A stretch of 64,000 nt of DNA from Burkholderiaceae bacterium. Its GTDB lineage: Bacteria; Pseudomonadota; Gammaproteobacteria; Burkholderiales; Rhodocyclaceae. A model generated the notes under the pieces. It saw only the letters and a list, made by a program, of their open reading frames with translations. It had not been told where the DNA came from and did not search any database. This document shows, piece after piece, positions 22,126-32,750 of this stretch. The position numbers and the translations under genes are program-made. The DNA lies in the NCBI GenBank assembly GCA_021738065.1, contig JAIPCT010000006.1, positions 1 to 64,000 on the forward strand. Reading direction: 5' to 3'. Numbering within the stretch: position 1 is the first letter of the stretch; each line of letters begins with the position of its first letter.

Positions 22126-22404
22126 GCTGGAACGATGCAATCGGATTCAAGGGATTCAGAGCAGGCTAACCGGCGCAGCCGGTTAAGCGAGCGCAGCGAG
22201 CGACCGAAACTAAAACCCGTGCTGCGTAGACCGGGATCAATGCCCAGGATGCGAATTGGCAGGTTCATGCTGGAACGATGCAATCGGATTCAAGGGATTC
22301 AGAGCAGGCTAACCGGCGCAGCCGGTTAAGCGAGCGACCGAAACTAAAACCCGTGCTGCGTAGACCGGGATCAATGCCCAGGATGCGAACCGTTGGGTTC
22401 ATGA
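22069..22404. repeat. Three tandem copies (spacing 143 and 134 bp) of ruvC 5' coding end plus upstream sequence
   Basis: AAAACCCGTGCTGCGTAGACCGGGATCAATGCCCAGGATGCGAA begins at 22069, 22212 and 22346; intervening AACCGGCGCAGCCGGTTAAGCGAGCG twice. Confidence 0.93.
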
Positions 22405-22458
22405 CGGGTTAGCGTATCCGGAGCATCGGAAAGGCGCGTTCAGGCGGCAGGCAACGAT

Positions 22459-23319
22459 TCATTTCCGCGCAAGATACACGCCCCAGACCGCGATGGCCAT
22501 GCCGATCAGCGCCACGCCGGCCAGGCGTTCGTCGAACAGCAGCCAGGCGATCAAGGCGGTGCAGGGTGGCACGAGGTAAAACAGGCTGGCGAGGTTCACC
22601 GCGCTGCCATGCCGGATCAGGTAGTTGAGCAACGAAACCGCTCCCAGCGAGAGCACCAGTACCAGCCAACCCATGGCAAAAATGAAATCGGGCACCCATT
22701 CAACGCGGAAGCTCTCGGTCAGGCTGACGACAATTCCCGTGATGACCGCGGTGGGCAGAAACTGGGCGATGGCGCCGGTGCGCCAGTCGAATTTGGTGCA
22801 AAAACGCTTCTGGTAAAGCGTGCCGACGGTGATGCCGGCCAGTGCCGCCAGCGCCGGCCAAAGTGCATCAAGACCAAAGGTACTGCCGAGTTTGCCCGAG
22901 ACCACCATCGCCACACCGACGAAGCCGAGCACGAGGCCGAACCACTGCCGCCTCAGCACGGCTTCGTTGAGCAGCCAGCCGGCACCGACGGCGGTCAGGA
23001 GCGGCTGAATGCCAACCACCAGGCTGGCGACGCCAGCCGGCAAGCCTTTTGAAATGGACATGAAGACGCCACCGAGGTAGACGCCATGCACCAGCAGGCC
23101 CGAGACGCCGATATGAAACCACTGCCGTGCATCCCTGGGCCAGGGCGCGCGCATCGCCAGCGCGATCAGGCTCATCAGGGCGAGTACCAGCAGGTAGCGG
23201 ATCAGCAGGAAAGTCAGCGGCTCGGCATGCGGCAGGCCGAACTTGGCGCCGATGAATCCCGTGCTCCAGAGCAGCACGAAAAGGAGGGGCGCATGGCGGG
23301 CCGCCGCAACAGCGTCCAC
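22459..23319 (-). CDS. EamA/DMT family transporter
   Basis: Multi-TM protein; LLWSTGFIGAKFGLPHAEPLTFLLIRYLLVL; PCTALIAWLLFDERLAGVALIGMAIAVWGVYL. Confidence 0.88.
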   Translation of the reverse strand: MDAVAAARHAPLLFVLLWSTGFIGAKFGLPHAEPLTFLLIRYLLVLALMSLIALAMRAPWPRDARQWFHIGVSGLLVHGVYLGGVFMSISKGLPAGVASLVVGIQPLLTAVGAGWLLNEAVLRRQWFGLVLGFVGVAMVVSGKLGSTFGLDALWPALAALAGITVGTLYQKRFCTKFDWRTGAIAQFLPTAVITGIVVSLTESFRVEWVPDFIFAMGWLVLVLSLGAVSLLNYLIRHGSAVNLASLFYLVPPCTALIAWLLFDERLAGVALIGMAIAVWGVYLARK

Positions 23320-23320
23320 G

Positions 23321-24046
23321 CTATTCGTCGATCACGGCAGTGGTATAGACCTCTTGCACGTCGTCCAGCGCTTCGAGGGCGTCGAGCAATTTCTGCATTT
23401 TCAGTGCGTCTTCGCCTTCGAATTCGGTTTCGCTCTGCGGCTTCATGGTGACTTCGCCAAATTCCGAGGTGAAACCGGCTTTCTCCAGCGCATCCTTGAT
23501 CTCGGCAAAGTCGTTGGGCGGGGTGATGACTTCGATCGAGCCATCCTCGTTAGTCACCACATCGTCGGCGCCGGCGTCGATCGCCGCATCCATCAACGCC
23601 GCTTCATCGGTGCCCGGAGCGAACAGCATCTGGCCGCAATGGGTGAACAGGAAGGCGACGCTGCCGTCGGTACCCATGTTGCCGCCGTGCTTGGCAAAGG
23701 CATGGCGCACTTCGGCGACGGTGCGCACCTTGTTGTCGGTGAGGCAATCCACCATCACCGCCGCACCATTGATGCCATAGCCTTCGTAGCGGACTTCTTC
23801 GTAATTGACGCCTTCGAGCTGGCCGGTGCCGCGCTTGATGGCGTTATCGATGTTGTCTTTGGGCAGGCTTTGCGCCTTGGCTTTTTCGATCGCCAGGCGC
23901 AGGCGCGGGTTGGCGCCGATGTCGCCGCCGCCCATCTTGGCGGCGACGGTGACTTCCTTGATCAGTTTGGTGAAGACCTTGCCCCGCTTGGCGTCCTGGC
24001 GCCCTTTACGATGCTGGATGTTGGCCCATTTTGAGTGTCCGGCCAT
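23321..24046 (-). CDS. yebC: YebC/PmpR family protein
   Basis: [40 protein letters not shown]. Confidence 0.97.
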   Translation of the reverse strand: MAGHSKWANIQHRKGRQDAKRGKVFTKLIKEVTVAAKMGGGDIGANPRLRLAIEKAKAQSLPKDNIDNAIKRGTGQLEGVNYEEVRYEGYGINGAAVMVDCLTDNKVRTVAEVRHAFAKHGGNMGTDGSVAFLFTHCGQMLFAPGTDEAALMDAAIDAGADDVVTNEDGSIEVITPPNDFAEIKDALEKAGFTSEFGEVTMKPQSETEFEGEDALKMQKLLDALEALDDVQEVYTTAVIDE

Positions 24047-24148
24047 AGTTGTTTCCCTGGTTGGGCGGCTGTGCCGCGATGTTGTTGCGAGGTTGTCACG
24101 GGCTTGTCACTTAGAATCGCAAATTTTAGCACTCCGGGAATCCTAGAC

Positions 24149-25678
24149 ATGAGCCAGCCCCTACCCATCGCCAGGAGCGGTGATCTTGAACTCGCCCTGT
24201 TGTCGCAGCTTGCCAATCGCCACGGCCTGATCACCGGCGCCACCGGGACCGGCAAAACGGTGACCCTGCAACGCATGGCGGAGCAGTTGTCAAAGGCCGG
24301 CGTACCGGTATTCCTTGCCGACGCCAAAGGCGATCTGTCGGGCCTTGGCAGCGCCGGCACCGCTTCCGAAAAGTTGCAGAAGCGGCTGGACCGGCTCGGC
24401 ATCAAGGATTGGCAAGCGAAAGCCAGCCCGGTGGTGTTTTGGGATGTTTTCGGTGAAGCGGGGCATCCCGTGCGCGCCACGATTTCCGACATGGGACCGC
24501 TCTTGCTCGGGCGTTTGCTCGGCCTCAACGACACCCAGGGCGGCGTATTGCAGTTGGTGTTCCGGGTTGCCGATGACCAGGGCCTGCTGTTGCTGGACTT
24601 GAAGGATCTGCGGGCCATGGTGCAGCATGTCGGCGAACATGCCGCCGAGTACAAGACCAAGTATGGCAACGTCTCGGCGGCATCGATCGGCGCCATTCAG
24701 CGCGGCCTGCTGACGCTGGAAGCGCAGGGCGGGACCAGCTTTTTCGGCGAGCCGATGCTGGACATCGAGGACTTGATGCAAACCCAGGATGGCCTCGGCG
24801 TGATCAATGTGCTGGCCGCCGAAAAGCTGATGAACGCACCGCGCCTGTACGCGTGCTTCCTGCTCTGGCTGCTGGCCGAGCTGTTCGAGCAGCTGCCCGA
24901 AGCCGGCGATCTGCCGAAGCCCAAACTTGCCTTCTTTTTCGACGAGGCACACCTGCTTTTTTCCGATGCACCGCCGGCTCTGTTGAACAAGGTGGAACAG
25001 GTGGTACGCCTGATCCGCTCGAAGGGCGTCGGCGTGTACTTCGTCACCCAGAATCCGCTCGACATTCCCGATGCGGTGCTCGGGCAACTGGGCAACCGGG
25101 TACAGCACGCCTTGCGTGCTTTCACGCCGCGCGACCAGAAAGCCGTCAAGGCGGCAGCCGACACCCTGCGCGCCAATCCGGCGTTCGACGCTGCGACGGT
25201 GATCACCGAACTCGGCGTTGGTGAGGCGCTGGTGTCTTTTCTCGACGAGCAGGGTCGGCCGACCGTGGTTGAACGCGCCATGGTGCTGGCGCCCGCATCG
25301 CGCATCGGACCGCTGACGACCGCTGAGCGCAGCGGCCTGATTGCGGCTTCGCCGATCGCCGGACATTACGAACAACTGCTCGATCGCGAATCCGCGTATG
25401 AAAAACTCCGGAGTGTCGCGACTCAAAAACTCGGCGCTGGCGATACGGCGGCGGGGCCGGAAGCGGCGCCCGAAACCGGTGGCAGAGGTGTTCTGGGCGG
25501 GCTTGGCGACGCTTTGGGCGGGATCATGGGCGGCGGCACTTCCCGTGGCGGTTCGCGCGGCCGGCAGACCATGGTCGAGGCGGCGGTGTCAAGTACGGTA
25601 CGGGCCATCGGTTCTTCGCTCGGGCGTCAGATTGTGCGCGGCCTGCTCGGTTCGATCATGGGTGGCCGCGGCAAGTGA
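24149..25678 (+). CDS. DUF853 / HerA-like ATPase (YjgR family)
   Basis: [54 protein letters not shown]. Confidence 0.93.
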   Translation: MSQPLPIARSGDLELALLSQLANRHGLITGATGTGKTVTLQRMAEQLSKAGVPVFLADAKGDLSGLGSAGTASEKLQKRLDRLGIKDWQAKASPVVFWDVFGEAGHPVRATISDMGPLLLGRLLGLNDTQGGVLQLVFRVADDQGLLLLDLKDLRAMVQHVGEHAAEYKTKYGNVSAASIGAIQRGLLTLEAQGGTSFFGEPMLDIEDLMQTQDGLGVINVLAAEKLMNAPRLYACFLLWLLAELFEQLPEAGDLPKPKLAFFFDEAHLLFSDAPPALLNKVEQVVRLIRSKGVGVYFVTQNPLDIPDAVLGQLGNRVQHALRAFTPRDQKAVKAAADTLRANPAFDAATVITELGVGEALVSFLDEQGRPTVVERAMVLAPASRIGPLTTAERSGLIAASPIAGHYEQLLDRESAYEKLRSVATQKLGAGDTAAGPEAAPETGGRGVLGGLGDALGGIMGGGTSRGGSRGRQTMVEAAVSSTVRAIGSSLGRQIVRGLLGSIMGGRGK

Positions 25679-26577
25679 TTTTTCCGGCGGGCCTGCGCAC
25701 GTCGCATGGCATCGGCGTAGGCCTCGCCATTCTTGCCGCCTTCGGTTTTTCCTTCAAGGCGATACTGGTCAAGCTGGCCTACCCTTTTGGTGTAGACGCC
25801 GTGACCCTGCTGGTGCTGCGCATGGCGTTTGCGCTACCGGTCTTTCTCTGGGTCGGCTTTACGGCGTCGAAAGGGGAGGTGCCGCTGAGCCGGCGCGACT
25901 GGGCTGCCGTCTCCGCACTGGGTGCGCATGGCTACTATGGCGCCAGCATTCTCGACTTTTATGGACTTCAGTACATCACCGCCGGCCTTGAGCGACTGAT
26001 CCTGTTCACCTATCCGACGCTGACGCTGCTGCTGGGTGCGGCTCTGTATGGCCGCGCCATATCAAGGCGTGAATGGGCGGCGTTTGCCTTGTGCTACACA
26101 GGCATCGCGGCAGCCTTTGCCCATGATCTGCAGTTTGCCGACGATACGTCCTTTGTCTGGATCGGTGCCGGATTCGTGTTCGGCTCCTCGGTCAGCTACG
26201 CGCTCTATCTTTCCGGCAGCGTCGGCATGATTGTCCGCCTCGGCGCAGCCCGCTTCACCGCGCTGGCTATGCTGGTGTCGACTGCGGCGACCGGAGGGCA
26301 TTTCCTTGCAACGCATTCAATGACTGCGCTGGTACAGCCGTGGCCGGTGTATGCGCTGGCCGCGACGATGGGCGTGTTCTCCACCGTCGTGCCGGTATTC
26401 GCGCAATCCGTTGCGATTCGCCGTATCGGCGGCGGGCCGGCAGCGCTGGTGAGCATGATCGGGCCTTTGCTAACCCTTGGCTTCGCCTGGCTGCTGCTCG
26501 ATGAGGGGATTTCCGGCGCGCAGATCTTTGGCGCTGCGCTGGTCATCGCGGGGATTGCCTCAGTCAGCCGCAGATAG
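25675..26577 (+). CDS. EamA/DMT family transporter
   Basis: Multi-TM DMT-type protein; [32 protein letters not shown]. Confidence 0.88.
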   Translation: MIFPAGLRTSHGIGVGLAILAAFGFSFKAILVKLAYPFGVDAVTLLVLRMAFALPVFLWVGFTASKGEVPLSRRDWAAVSALGAHGYYGASILDFYGLQYITAGLERLILFTYPTLTLLLGAALYGRAISRREWAAFALCYTGIAAAFAHDLQFADDTSFVWIGAGFVFGSSVSYALYLSGSVGMIVRLGAARFTALAMLVSTAATGGHFLATHSMTALVQPWPVYALAATMGVFSTVVPVFAQSVAIRRIGGGPAALVSMIGPLLTLGFAWLLLDEGISGAQIFGAALVIAGIASVSRR

Positions 26578-26614
26578 TCCCTGGCGCCCGGTTCGCACCT
26601 ATAATCGCGCGACG

Positions 26615-28639
26615 ATGAGTGAGTATTCATTTCGAGTCGCCAGATTCCTGAGGCGCTATCTGCCACCTGGCGTGGCGTCGGCGCTGTTTGTTTTTCTGGT
26701 GGCGCCGGCGGCAGCGCAGGGAGTCTCCGAGAAGGACTATTTCGGCGACCTCCCTGTGGTTCTGTCCGTAAGTCGGCTGGCTCAACCCCTGAACGAAGTG
26801 CCCGGTTCGGTTACCGTCATCGATCGTGAGCTGATCCGACGTTCAGGTGCACGGGAAGTGGCTGAGGTATTGCGGCTGGTTCCGGGCTTCCTGTTTACCT
26901 CGCGCAATGGCGCCAATCCGCAGGCATCGTATCACTCGGGCATGGACGTCTTCGGCTCGCGAATGCAGGTGTATGTCGACGGCCGTTCGCTTTATTCATC
27001 GTCGTTGTTTGGCGACACTCATCTGGGTCTGCGCGGGCTGATTCTTGATGATATCGAGCGCATTGAGGTATTGCGCGGGTCGAATTCGGCGTCTTACGGG
27101 GCCAATGCCTTTCTCGGAGTCGTCAATATCGTCACCCGCCATGCGGCCGACAGCCATGGCGCCATGCTTTCTGTCTCCAGCGGCGACATGGGGATCAATG
27201 ACAACGTGGCACGACTGGGCTGGGGCGACGAGAAAGCCAGCTTTCGTATCAGCAGCTCACGACGGGTAGACCGGGGATTTGAAGGGATCTACGACGACAG
27301 CCATGTCTCGCGCCTGCAGTTCCGCGGCGACTTCGTCCCTACGCGAGACGACGAAATCATGGTTCAGCTGGGTGCGGGAGAACTGGCACGCGGCGAAGGC
27401 GTGGGCATAGCGGGAAATCCTTTTCGGACCGTTGGGCAAAGCGACGTCTACCTGATGCTGCGTTGGCAACGGCAGCGCGGCCCAAATGAGCAACTGGCAT
27501 TGCGCGCGAGCTATGAACGCGAGACGTTATCCGACCGTGCTCTGCTCACCGGCACGCTGGGTGGATTTCCAGTGAGCGCCTTCAACGACAGCGGTTCCAG
27601 CGTCGAACGGCGAGAACTGGGGCTCCAGCATTCCATAGTGTTGAACCCGGCATTGAGAATCGCCTGGGGCGGCGAGTGGCGCCATGAATTGCTCAGCGGG
27701 CCGGCGCTGTATGCAACGACCGAAGAAATTTCCCTGCATCAGTGGCGCGGCTTCGGCACGGTTGAGTGGCGTCCACATCCGCAATGGCTATTTCAGGCGA
27801 GCGGCATGCAGGAAGGGCACAGTTACACGGGTAGCGCGTTCTCGCCACGAATCGCGGCCAGCTTTCATCTGACGCCCGATCATACATTCCGGGCCGGGGT
27901 CACCAAATCGCAACGCGCGCCGACGTTCTATGAATTACGCGCCGACACGCGACTGTTCAACCTTTCGCCGGGGCATCCTCTGGTGCCGGTAGGATCCCAG
28001 ATACCGGTTATTGGATGGCTATACAAATCATCAGGAACAGTAAAGCCGGAAACCCTCATCAGCCATGAAATTGGCTATCTCGGCAACTTCCGTGAAGTGA
28101 ATTTGAAAGTTGACGTTCGCGGCTTTGTCGAGCGCATGAATCAGCGGATTACTTCGCAGGGTCAAGCGATCGCAAACCCTGCCTTGCCGGCCTCTCCCTA
28201 CAACGACGTCAAGGATTTCATCAACCTTCCGGGACCGCATTTGCATGGCTTCGAATACCAGTTTGACTGGCAGCCGTTTGCCGAGACGCGTTTGATGCTG
28301 GCCGAGGCTCATATCCGCAGCAAGCAAGGTGCGACAGTGGGTGAGACGCAGGAAGCGCCGTTGCGAAATACCGCGCTCACCTGGTTGCAGCAATTGCCGG
28401 GCGGTATCGAGTTCAGCGCCATCTCGACGGCGTCGACACCCTTCAAGTGGGCGGGCGGCGGTGACCTGATCAATACGCCGCGCCGGCTTGATATCCGCAT
28501 CGGCAAGACTTTCGCCGTGGGTGCTACCCGTGGCGAGGCGAGCTTCACCGTGCAGGCAATCAACGGCGGGCATCAGATCTACAAGCTGAATCAGCGCTTC
28601 AATCGTCGCGCTTTTGCCACATTGCGCCTGGACTTCTAA
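26615..28639 (+). CDS. TonB-dependent receptor
   Basis: Signal peptide; plug domain GSVTVIDRELIRRSGAREVAEVLRLVPGF...IEVLRGSNSASYGANAFLGVVNIVTRH; C-term ends in F. Confidence 0.93.
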   Translation: MSEYSFRVARFLRRYLPPGVASALFVFLVAPAAAQGVSEKDYFGDLPVVLSVSRLAQPLNEVPGSVTVIDRELIRRSGAREVAEVLRLVPGFLFTSRNGANPQASYHSGMDVFGSRMQVYVDGRSLYSSSLFGDTHLGLRGLILDDIERIEVLRGSNSASYGANAFLGVVNIVTRHAADSHGAMLSVSSGDMGINDNVARLGWGDEKASFRISSSRRVDRGFEGIYDDSHVSRLQFRGDFVPTRDDEIMVQLGAGELARGEGVGIAGNPFRTVGQSDVYLMLRWQRQRGPNEQLALRASYERETLSDRALLTGTLGGFPVSAFNDSGSSVERRELGLQHSIVLNPALRIAWGGEWRHELLSGPALYATTEEISLHQWRGFGTVEWRPHPQWLFQASGMQEGHSYTGSAFSPRIAASFHLTPDHTFRAGVTKSQRAPTFYELRADTRLFNLSPGHPLVPVGSQIPVIGWLYKSSGTVKPETLISHEIGYLGNFREVNLKVDVRGFVERMNQRITSQGQAIANPALPASPYNDVKDFINLPGPHLHGFEYQFDWQPFAETRLMLAEAHIRSKQGATVGETQEAPLRNTALTWLQQLPGGIEFSAISTASTPFKWAGGGDLINTPRRLDIRIGKTFAVGATRGEASFTVQAINGGHQIYKLNQRFNRRAFATLRLDF

Positions 28640-28642
28640 GCA

Positions 28643-29581
28643 ATGCGCCGCCGGATTCTGTCTCTTGCCGCCTTTGCCTGTCTATATCTAATGACATATG
28701 GATTATCGCGCGCGAGCGAAGCGGGTCCGGTTTGGCTGGCATTGTCCGAGACCGGTCCCGCGTATTTGGAAGCCGCTCAGGCTCTGCGGGCCGAGCTGGA
28801 GCACACGCATCCGGCAAAGATCGAATGGCGCACCGGTCACTGGAGCGAGTTTGAGAAATCGGCAGCGGAGCCGCGCGCGGTTGTCGCCATCGGTACCGCG
28901 GCGCAACGCGGCATGCAGGAACTGTTCGCCAATGCCATCACGCCACCGCCTTTGCTGGTTGTTCTTGTCCCGCGCCTCGTCTTTGAACGGCATGCCGACC
29001 CGATTCGCCTGCGTGCCGGGACCATGTCCGCCGTTTTTCTCGATCAGCATCCGGCACGTCAGATCGAACTGATTCGTCAGGCACTGCCCAAGGCGCGGCG
29101 AATCGGGGTATTGGTTGGTACAGACTGGAAAGATCATACGGCCGGACTGGCGGGAGCAGCAAAAGAGCGAGGCATGGAGCTGGTGATATCACGGGTCGAA
29201 TCGGCCGGGATTTTCACGGCGCTGCAATCATTGCTCGCCGATGTGGACGTCTTGCTTGCGCTACCCGACCCGGAAATATTCAACGGTCAAACAGCCGGCA
29301 ACATTCTGACAGCGGCCTACCGTCGGCAAGTGCCTCTGATTGGATTTTCGCCGGCCTATGTCAAAGCCGGAGCGTTGCTGGCGCTATACTCGACGCCGAG
29401 CCAGATTGGCACCCGCGGCGGTGAGCTGCTGCGTCAGGCATTGGCGGGCAAGCCCTGGCCGCCGCCGCAGTGGCCGCAGGAGTTTTCCGTACGCATCAAT
29501 CAGGATGTCGCACGTTCGCTTGGGCTGGCACTGGATGAGCAGAGGCTTCACGAACAATTGCGGCGGATGGTTCGGCCATGA
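28643..29581 (+). CDS. Periplasmic ABC-type substrate-binding-like protein
   Basis: Signal peptide; ...ARQIELIRQALPKARRIGVLVGTDWKDHTAGLAGAAKERGMELV...; PLIGFSPAYVKAGALLALYSTPSQIG. Confidence 0.75.
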   Translation: MRRRILSLAAFACLYLMTYGLSRASEAGPVWLALSETGPAYLEAAQALRAELEHTHPAKIEWRTGHWSEFEKSAAEPRAVVAIGTAAQRGMQELFANAITPPPLLVVLVPRLVFERHADPIRLRAGTMSAVFLDQHPARQIELIRQALPKARRIGVLVGTDWKDHTAGLAGAAKERGMELVISRVESAGIFTALQSLLADVDVLLALPDPEIFNGQTAGNILTAAYRRQVPLIGFSPAYVKAGALLALYSTPSQIGTRGGELLRQALAGKPWPPPQWPQEFSVRINQDVARSLGLALDEQRLHEQLRRMVRP

Positions 29582-31503
29582 GCATGAGCCTGCGCACCCG
29601 GATGCTGCTGTCGGCCTTATTGCCGGCAACGCTGATCGCGGTGCTGCTGACCACGGTATTCTTGCTGCGCGAGATCGACAATCTTGAGCAGGGATTGCGC
29701 ACGCGCGGTGCATCGATATCCCGGCACATGGCGACAGCCGCCGAGTTTGGTATTTTCTCCGGACAGCATGACACGCTTGCGGCACTGACGGCTGCGGCGC
29801 GGCACATAGATCCCGATGTGCGCGGCACAGCCGTTGTTGATGGCAAAGGGGAAATCATGGCACGCAGCGGTGTTCTTGACGCCTCGCTTTGGCCAGCGTT
29901 GGGAACTGTTGATGGGCGGCGCGCGGGGCCGGAGTTGCTGGTTTTCATCGAGCCGGTGCTACGCAGCAACCTGCCGGTGGATGATATCTATGCAGGCGCC
30001 GAGCTGAAACGGACTGTCGATTCAGCAGTCATTGGCCATGTCGTTGTCGAGTTTTCGCTGCGGAATGTTTCACGAAGAAGCGAACGGCTTGTGGGGGTTG
30101 GCATTCTGATAGCCCTGCTCGGTGCGGTTCTCGGTGGTTGGCTGGCACGCCGCATCGCGCGTGGCGTGACCAAACCGCTGCTTGAAGCCAACGAGGTAGT
30201 AAAGCGAATCGGCGAAGGTGATCTGGCTGCGCGCATGTCGACGGAAACGGCGGGCCCCATGCGTATGTTCGCCGTGGGTATCAACAGCATGGCCAAGCGT
30301 ATTGGCATGACACAGGACGACATGCGTATGCGAGTCGCCGAGGCAACGAGTGATTTGCTGAAAGAGAAAGAAGCGGCAGTACACGCGACCATTGCCAAAT
30401 CGCACTTTCTGGCCGCCGCCAGTCACGACCTTCGGCAGCCGCTGCACGCGCTCGGACTGCTTGTTTCTGGGTTGGCGAGGTCGGAAGCGGCAAAGCTGGA
30501 GCCGAGGCTGGTCGCAAACATCCAGTCTGCCACGGATACATTGCAGAATCTGCTGGATGCCATTCTCGATATTTCGCGACTGGACGGCGGAAATGTAGTC
30601 GCCCGGCCGGGCAATTTTTGCCTATGCGATGTTCTTGAACAACTGGACGAAGATCTCTCACTGCTTGCTGAGCAGAAAGGCCTGCAACTCAAAGTGCGGG
30701 CGACGAAGGTTTGGGTGCATAGCGATCGAAGAATCGTCGAGCGCATCTTGCAGAACCTGATTGGCAATGCATTGCGATATACGCAGTCAGGAGGTGTTCT
30801 GGTCAGTTGCCGGCGTCGCCGCAAAGCAGTCAGGGTTGAGGTCTGGGACACCGGTGAAGGGATTCCGGAGCACTCGACCCAGGAAATCTTCGAGGATTAT
30901 GTACAGCTGGGAAATCCCGAGCGCGATCGTGACAAGGGTTTGGGGCTCGGTCTGGCCATTTGCCGAAGGCTCGCTGATCTGCTGAACATCCCGCTGGGTG
31001 TTCGTTCCCGACCCGGAAAGGGCTCGGTATTCTGGATCGAGTTGCCGGTGGTTGATCCGGTGCCAAAAAGCGCCAACGAGCCGTCAGACATTTCGGCGGT
31101 GGAGGACGCCATGGATCCTGGTCGAATGTCGGGAACTGTTTTGGTGATCGAGAGTGATGCCCTGGTGCGCACCGGGATGGAGCGGGCAATCTCGAACTGG
31201 GGCGGGAATGTGCTGCTGGCAGTCGATCAGGCGGATGCCGTGCAGCGTTGCAGGGAAAGTGATCTTCTGCCAGACCTGTTGATCTGCAATATTCGTTTTA
31301 GGAGCCGGGTCGGCGGAGTCGGCCTCGCGCAAGAGTTGCAGCGAAAGTTTCCCCAGATGGCTGTACTTCTTGTCAGCGCGGATGTCAGCGAAGAGGCACA
31401 AACTGCCGCGCGCCGCGCTGGCTATACCTTGCTCAAGGAACCGGTGCCGCCAGGAAGATTGCGGGCGGCCCTGCGCCACCTGCTCGCCGTGCGCGCTAGA
31501 TGA
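29578..31503 (+). CDS. Hybrid sensor histidine kinase (TM-HAMP-HisKA-HATPase-receiver-like)
   Basis: HAMP; SHDLRQPLHALGLLVSGL H-box; N-box ERILQNLIGNALRYTQSGG; C-terminal receiver-like domain. Confidence 0.92.
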   Translation: MSMSLRTRMLLSALLPATLIAVLLTTVFLLREIDNLEQGLRTRGASISRHMATAAEFGIFSGQHDTLAALTAAARHIDPDVRGTAVVDGKGEIMARSGVLDASLWPALGTVDGRRAGPELLVFIEPVLRSNLPVDDIYAGAELKRTVDSAVIGHVVVEFSLRNVSRRSERLVGVGILIALLGAVLGGWLARRIARGVTKPLLEANEVVKRIGEGDLAARMSTETAGPMRMFAVGINSMAKRIGMTQDDMRMRVAEATSDLLKEKEAAVHATIAKSHFLAAASHDLRQPLHALGLLVSGLARSEAAKLEPRLVANIQSATDTLQNLLDAILDISRLDGGNVVARPGNFCLCDVLEQLDEDLSLLAEQKGLQLKVRATKVWVHSDRRIVERILQNLIGNALRYTQSGGVLVSCRRRRKAVRVEVWDTGEGIPEHSTQEIFEDYVQLGNPERDRDKGLGLGLAICRRLADLLNIPLGVRSRPGKGSVFWIELPVVDPVPKSANEPSDISAVEDAMDPGRMSGTVLVIESDALVRTGMERAISNWGGNVLLAVDQADAVQRCRESDLLPDLLICNIRFRSRVGGVGLAQELQRKFPQMAVLLVSADVSEEAQTAARRAGYTLLKEPVPPGRLRAALRHLLAVRAR

Positions 31504-32326
31504 TATCCAGACGGCGGCACAGTTCCAGCGTCAATCCGGACTGGTTCATGCTATAGAAGTGCAAGCCTGGCGCACCGCGCTCGATCAGGCGCTGGCAGAG
31601 TTCAGTCACCACATCCAGACCAAAGGCGCGGATCGATTCTGCGTCGTCACCGAAGCTTTCGAATTTTCGTCGCATCCAGCGCGGAATCTCGGCTCCGCAG
31701 GCATCGGAAAAACGCGCCAGCTTGGAGAAGCTGGCAATCGGCATGATGCCTGGCACGATCGGCACACAAACGCCAAGTGCGCCGGCCTCAGCCACGAAGT
31801 GTTCATAGGCATCGGCATTGTAGAAATATTGAGTGATGGCCGAACTTGCACCGGCATCGATCTTGCGCTTGAAGTTCAGCAGATCTTCGCGCGGACTCTT
31901 CGCCTGCGGATGCCATTCAGGATAGGCCGCCACTTCGATGTGAAAGCAGTCGCCCGTTTCGGCACGAATGAATGCCACCAACTCGTTGGCGTAGCGGAAT
32001 TCGCCGGCGTCGGCCATGCCGGAAGGCAGGTCGCCGCGCAAGGCGACAATGCGGCGAATGCCGCGTTCTTTGAAACCGCACAGCATTTCGCGGATGCCGT
32101 CCCGGGTCGAACCAACGCAGGACAGGTGCGGCGCTGCATTGTGGCCTTCGTCGGCGATTTCCATCACTGTTGCCAGGGTGCGATCGCGAGTCGAGCCGCC
32201 TGCGCCATAGGTCACCGAGAAAAATTCCGGCTTTATTGCCGCGAGCCTTTTCCGGGTCTCGCGCAACTTTTCCATGCCTTCGCCGGTTTGCGGCGGGAAA
32301 AACTCGACGGATAGCTCAAGCTTCAT
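31496..32326 (-). CDS. metF: 5,10-methylenetetrahydrofolate reductase
   Basis: LSVEFFPPQTGEGMEKLRETRKRLAAIKPEFFSVTYGAGGSTRDRT. Confidence 0.97.
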   Translation of the reverse strand: MKLELSVEFFPPQTGEGMEKLRETRKRLAAIKPEFFSVTYGAGGSTRDRTLATVMEIADEGHNAAPHLSCVGSTRDGIREMLCGFKERGIRRIVALRGDLPSGMADAGEFRYANELVAFIRAETGDCFHIEVAAYPEWHPQAKSPREDLLNFKRKIDAGASSAITQYFYNADAYEHFVAEAGALGVCVPIVPGIMPIASFSKLARFSDACGAEIPRWMRRKFESFGDDAESIRAFGLDVVTELCQRLIERGAPGLHFYSMNQSGLTLELCRRLDII

Positions 32327-32715
32327 TCCAGATCCTTTGGCCTGATGGTGCGCAGTCCCGGTTCGGATCCAGGCGGCGAGTTCAGCAGCAGTCGCGTCAG
32401 CGACCAGGAGATCACGCTATATAACGCCGATCCAACAACCCCGGCGAGAAAACTTTCCACCACGAATCCATCGAGCAGCCGTGCCGCCAGAAGAAACATG
32501 GCGCCATTGATGACAAAGATGAACAAGCCCAGTGTCATCAGCGTGACCGGCAACGTAAGAAGCACCAGTATCGGTCTGATCACGGCATTGATCAGGCCCA
32601 GCACCACCGCTACCGCGAGTGCCGTGGCGAAACCGGCGACGTGTATCGAAGGCAGCAGATAGGGCAGGGCCAGCAGGGCGAGGGCATTGATCAGCCAGAC
32701 AGCCAATAGGCGCAT
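32323..32715 (-). CDS. Phage holin family / four-TM membrane protein
   Basis: INALALLALPYLLPSIHVAGFATALAVAVVLGLINAVIRPILVLLTLPVTLMTLGLFIFVINGAMFLLAARL; sits between ahcY and metF. Confidence 0.85.
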   Translation of the reverse strand: MRLLAVWLINALALLALPYLLPSIHVAGFATALAVAVVLGLINAVIRPILVLLTLPVTLMTLGLFIFVINGAMFLLAARLLDGFVVESFLAGVVGSALYSVISWSLTRLLLNSPPGSEPGLRTIRPKDLE

Positions 32716-32750
32716 CCTGTCTCCTTGTTACGAAGAGAACGGTTCGGGGC

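Noticed and set aside
32323-32715. Phage holin annotation as evidence of a prophage
   Set aside because: This small membrane protein commonly sits between ahcY and metF; no other phage genes nearby.
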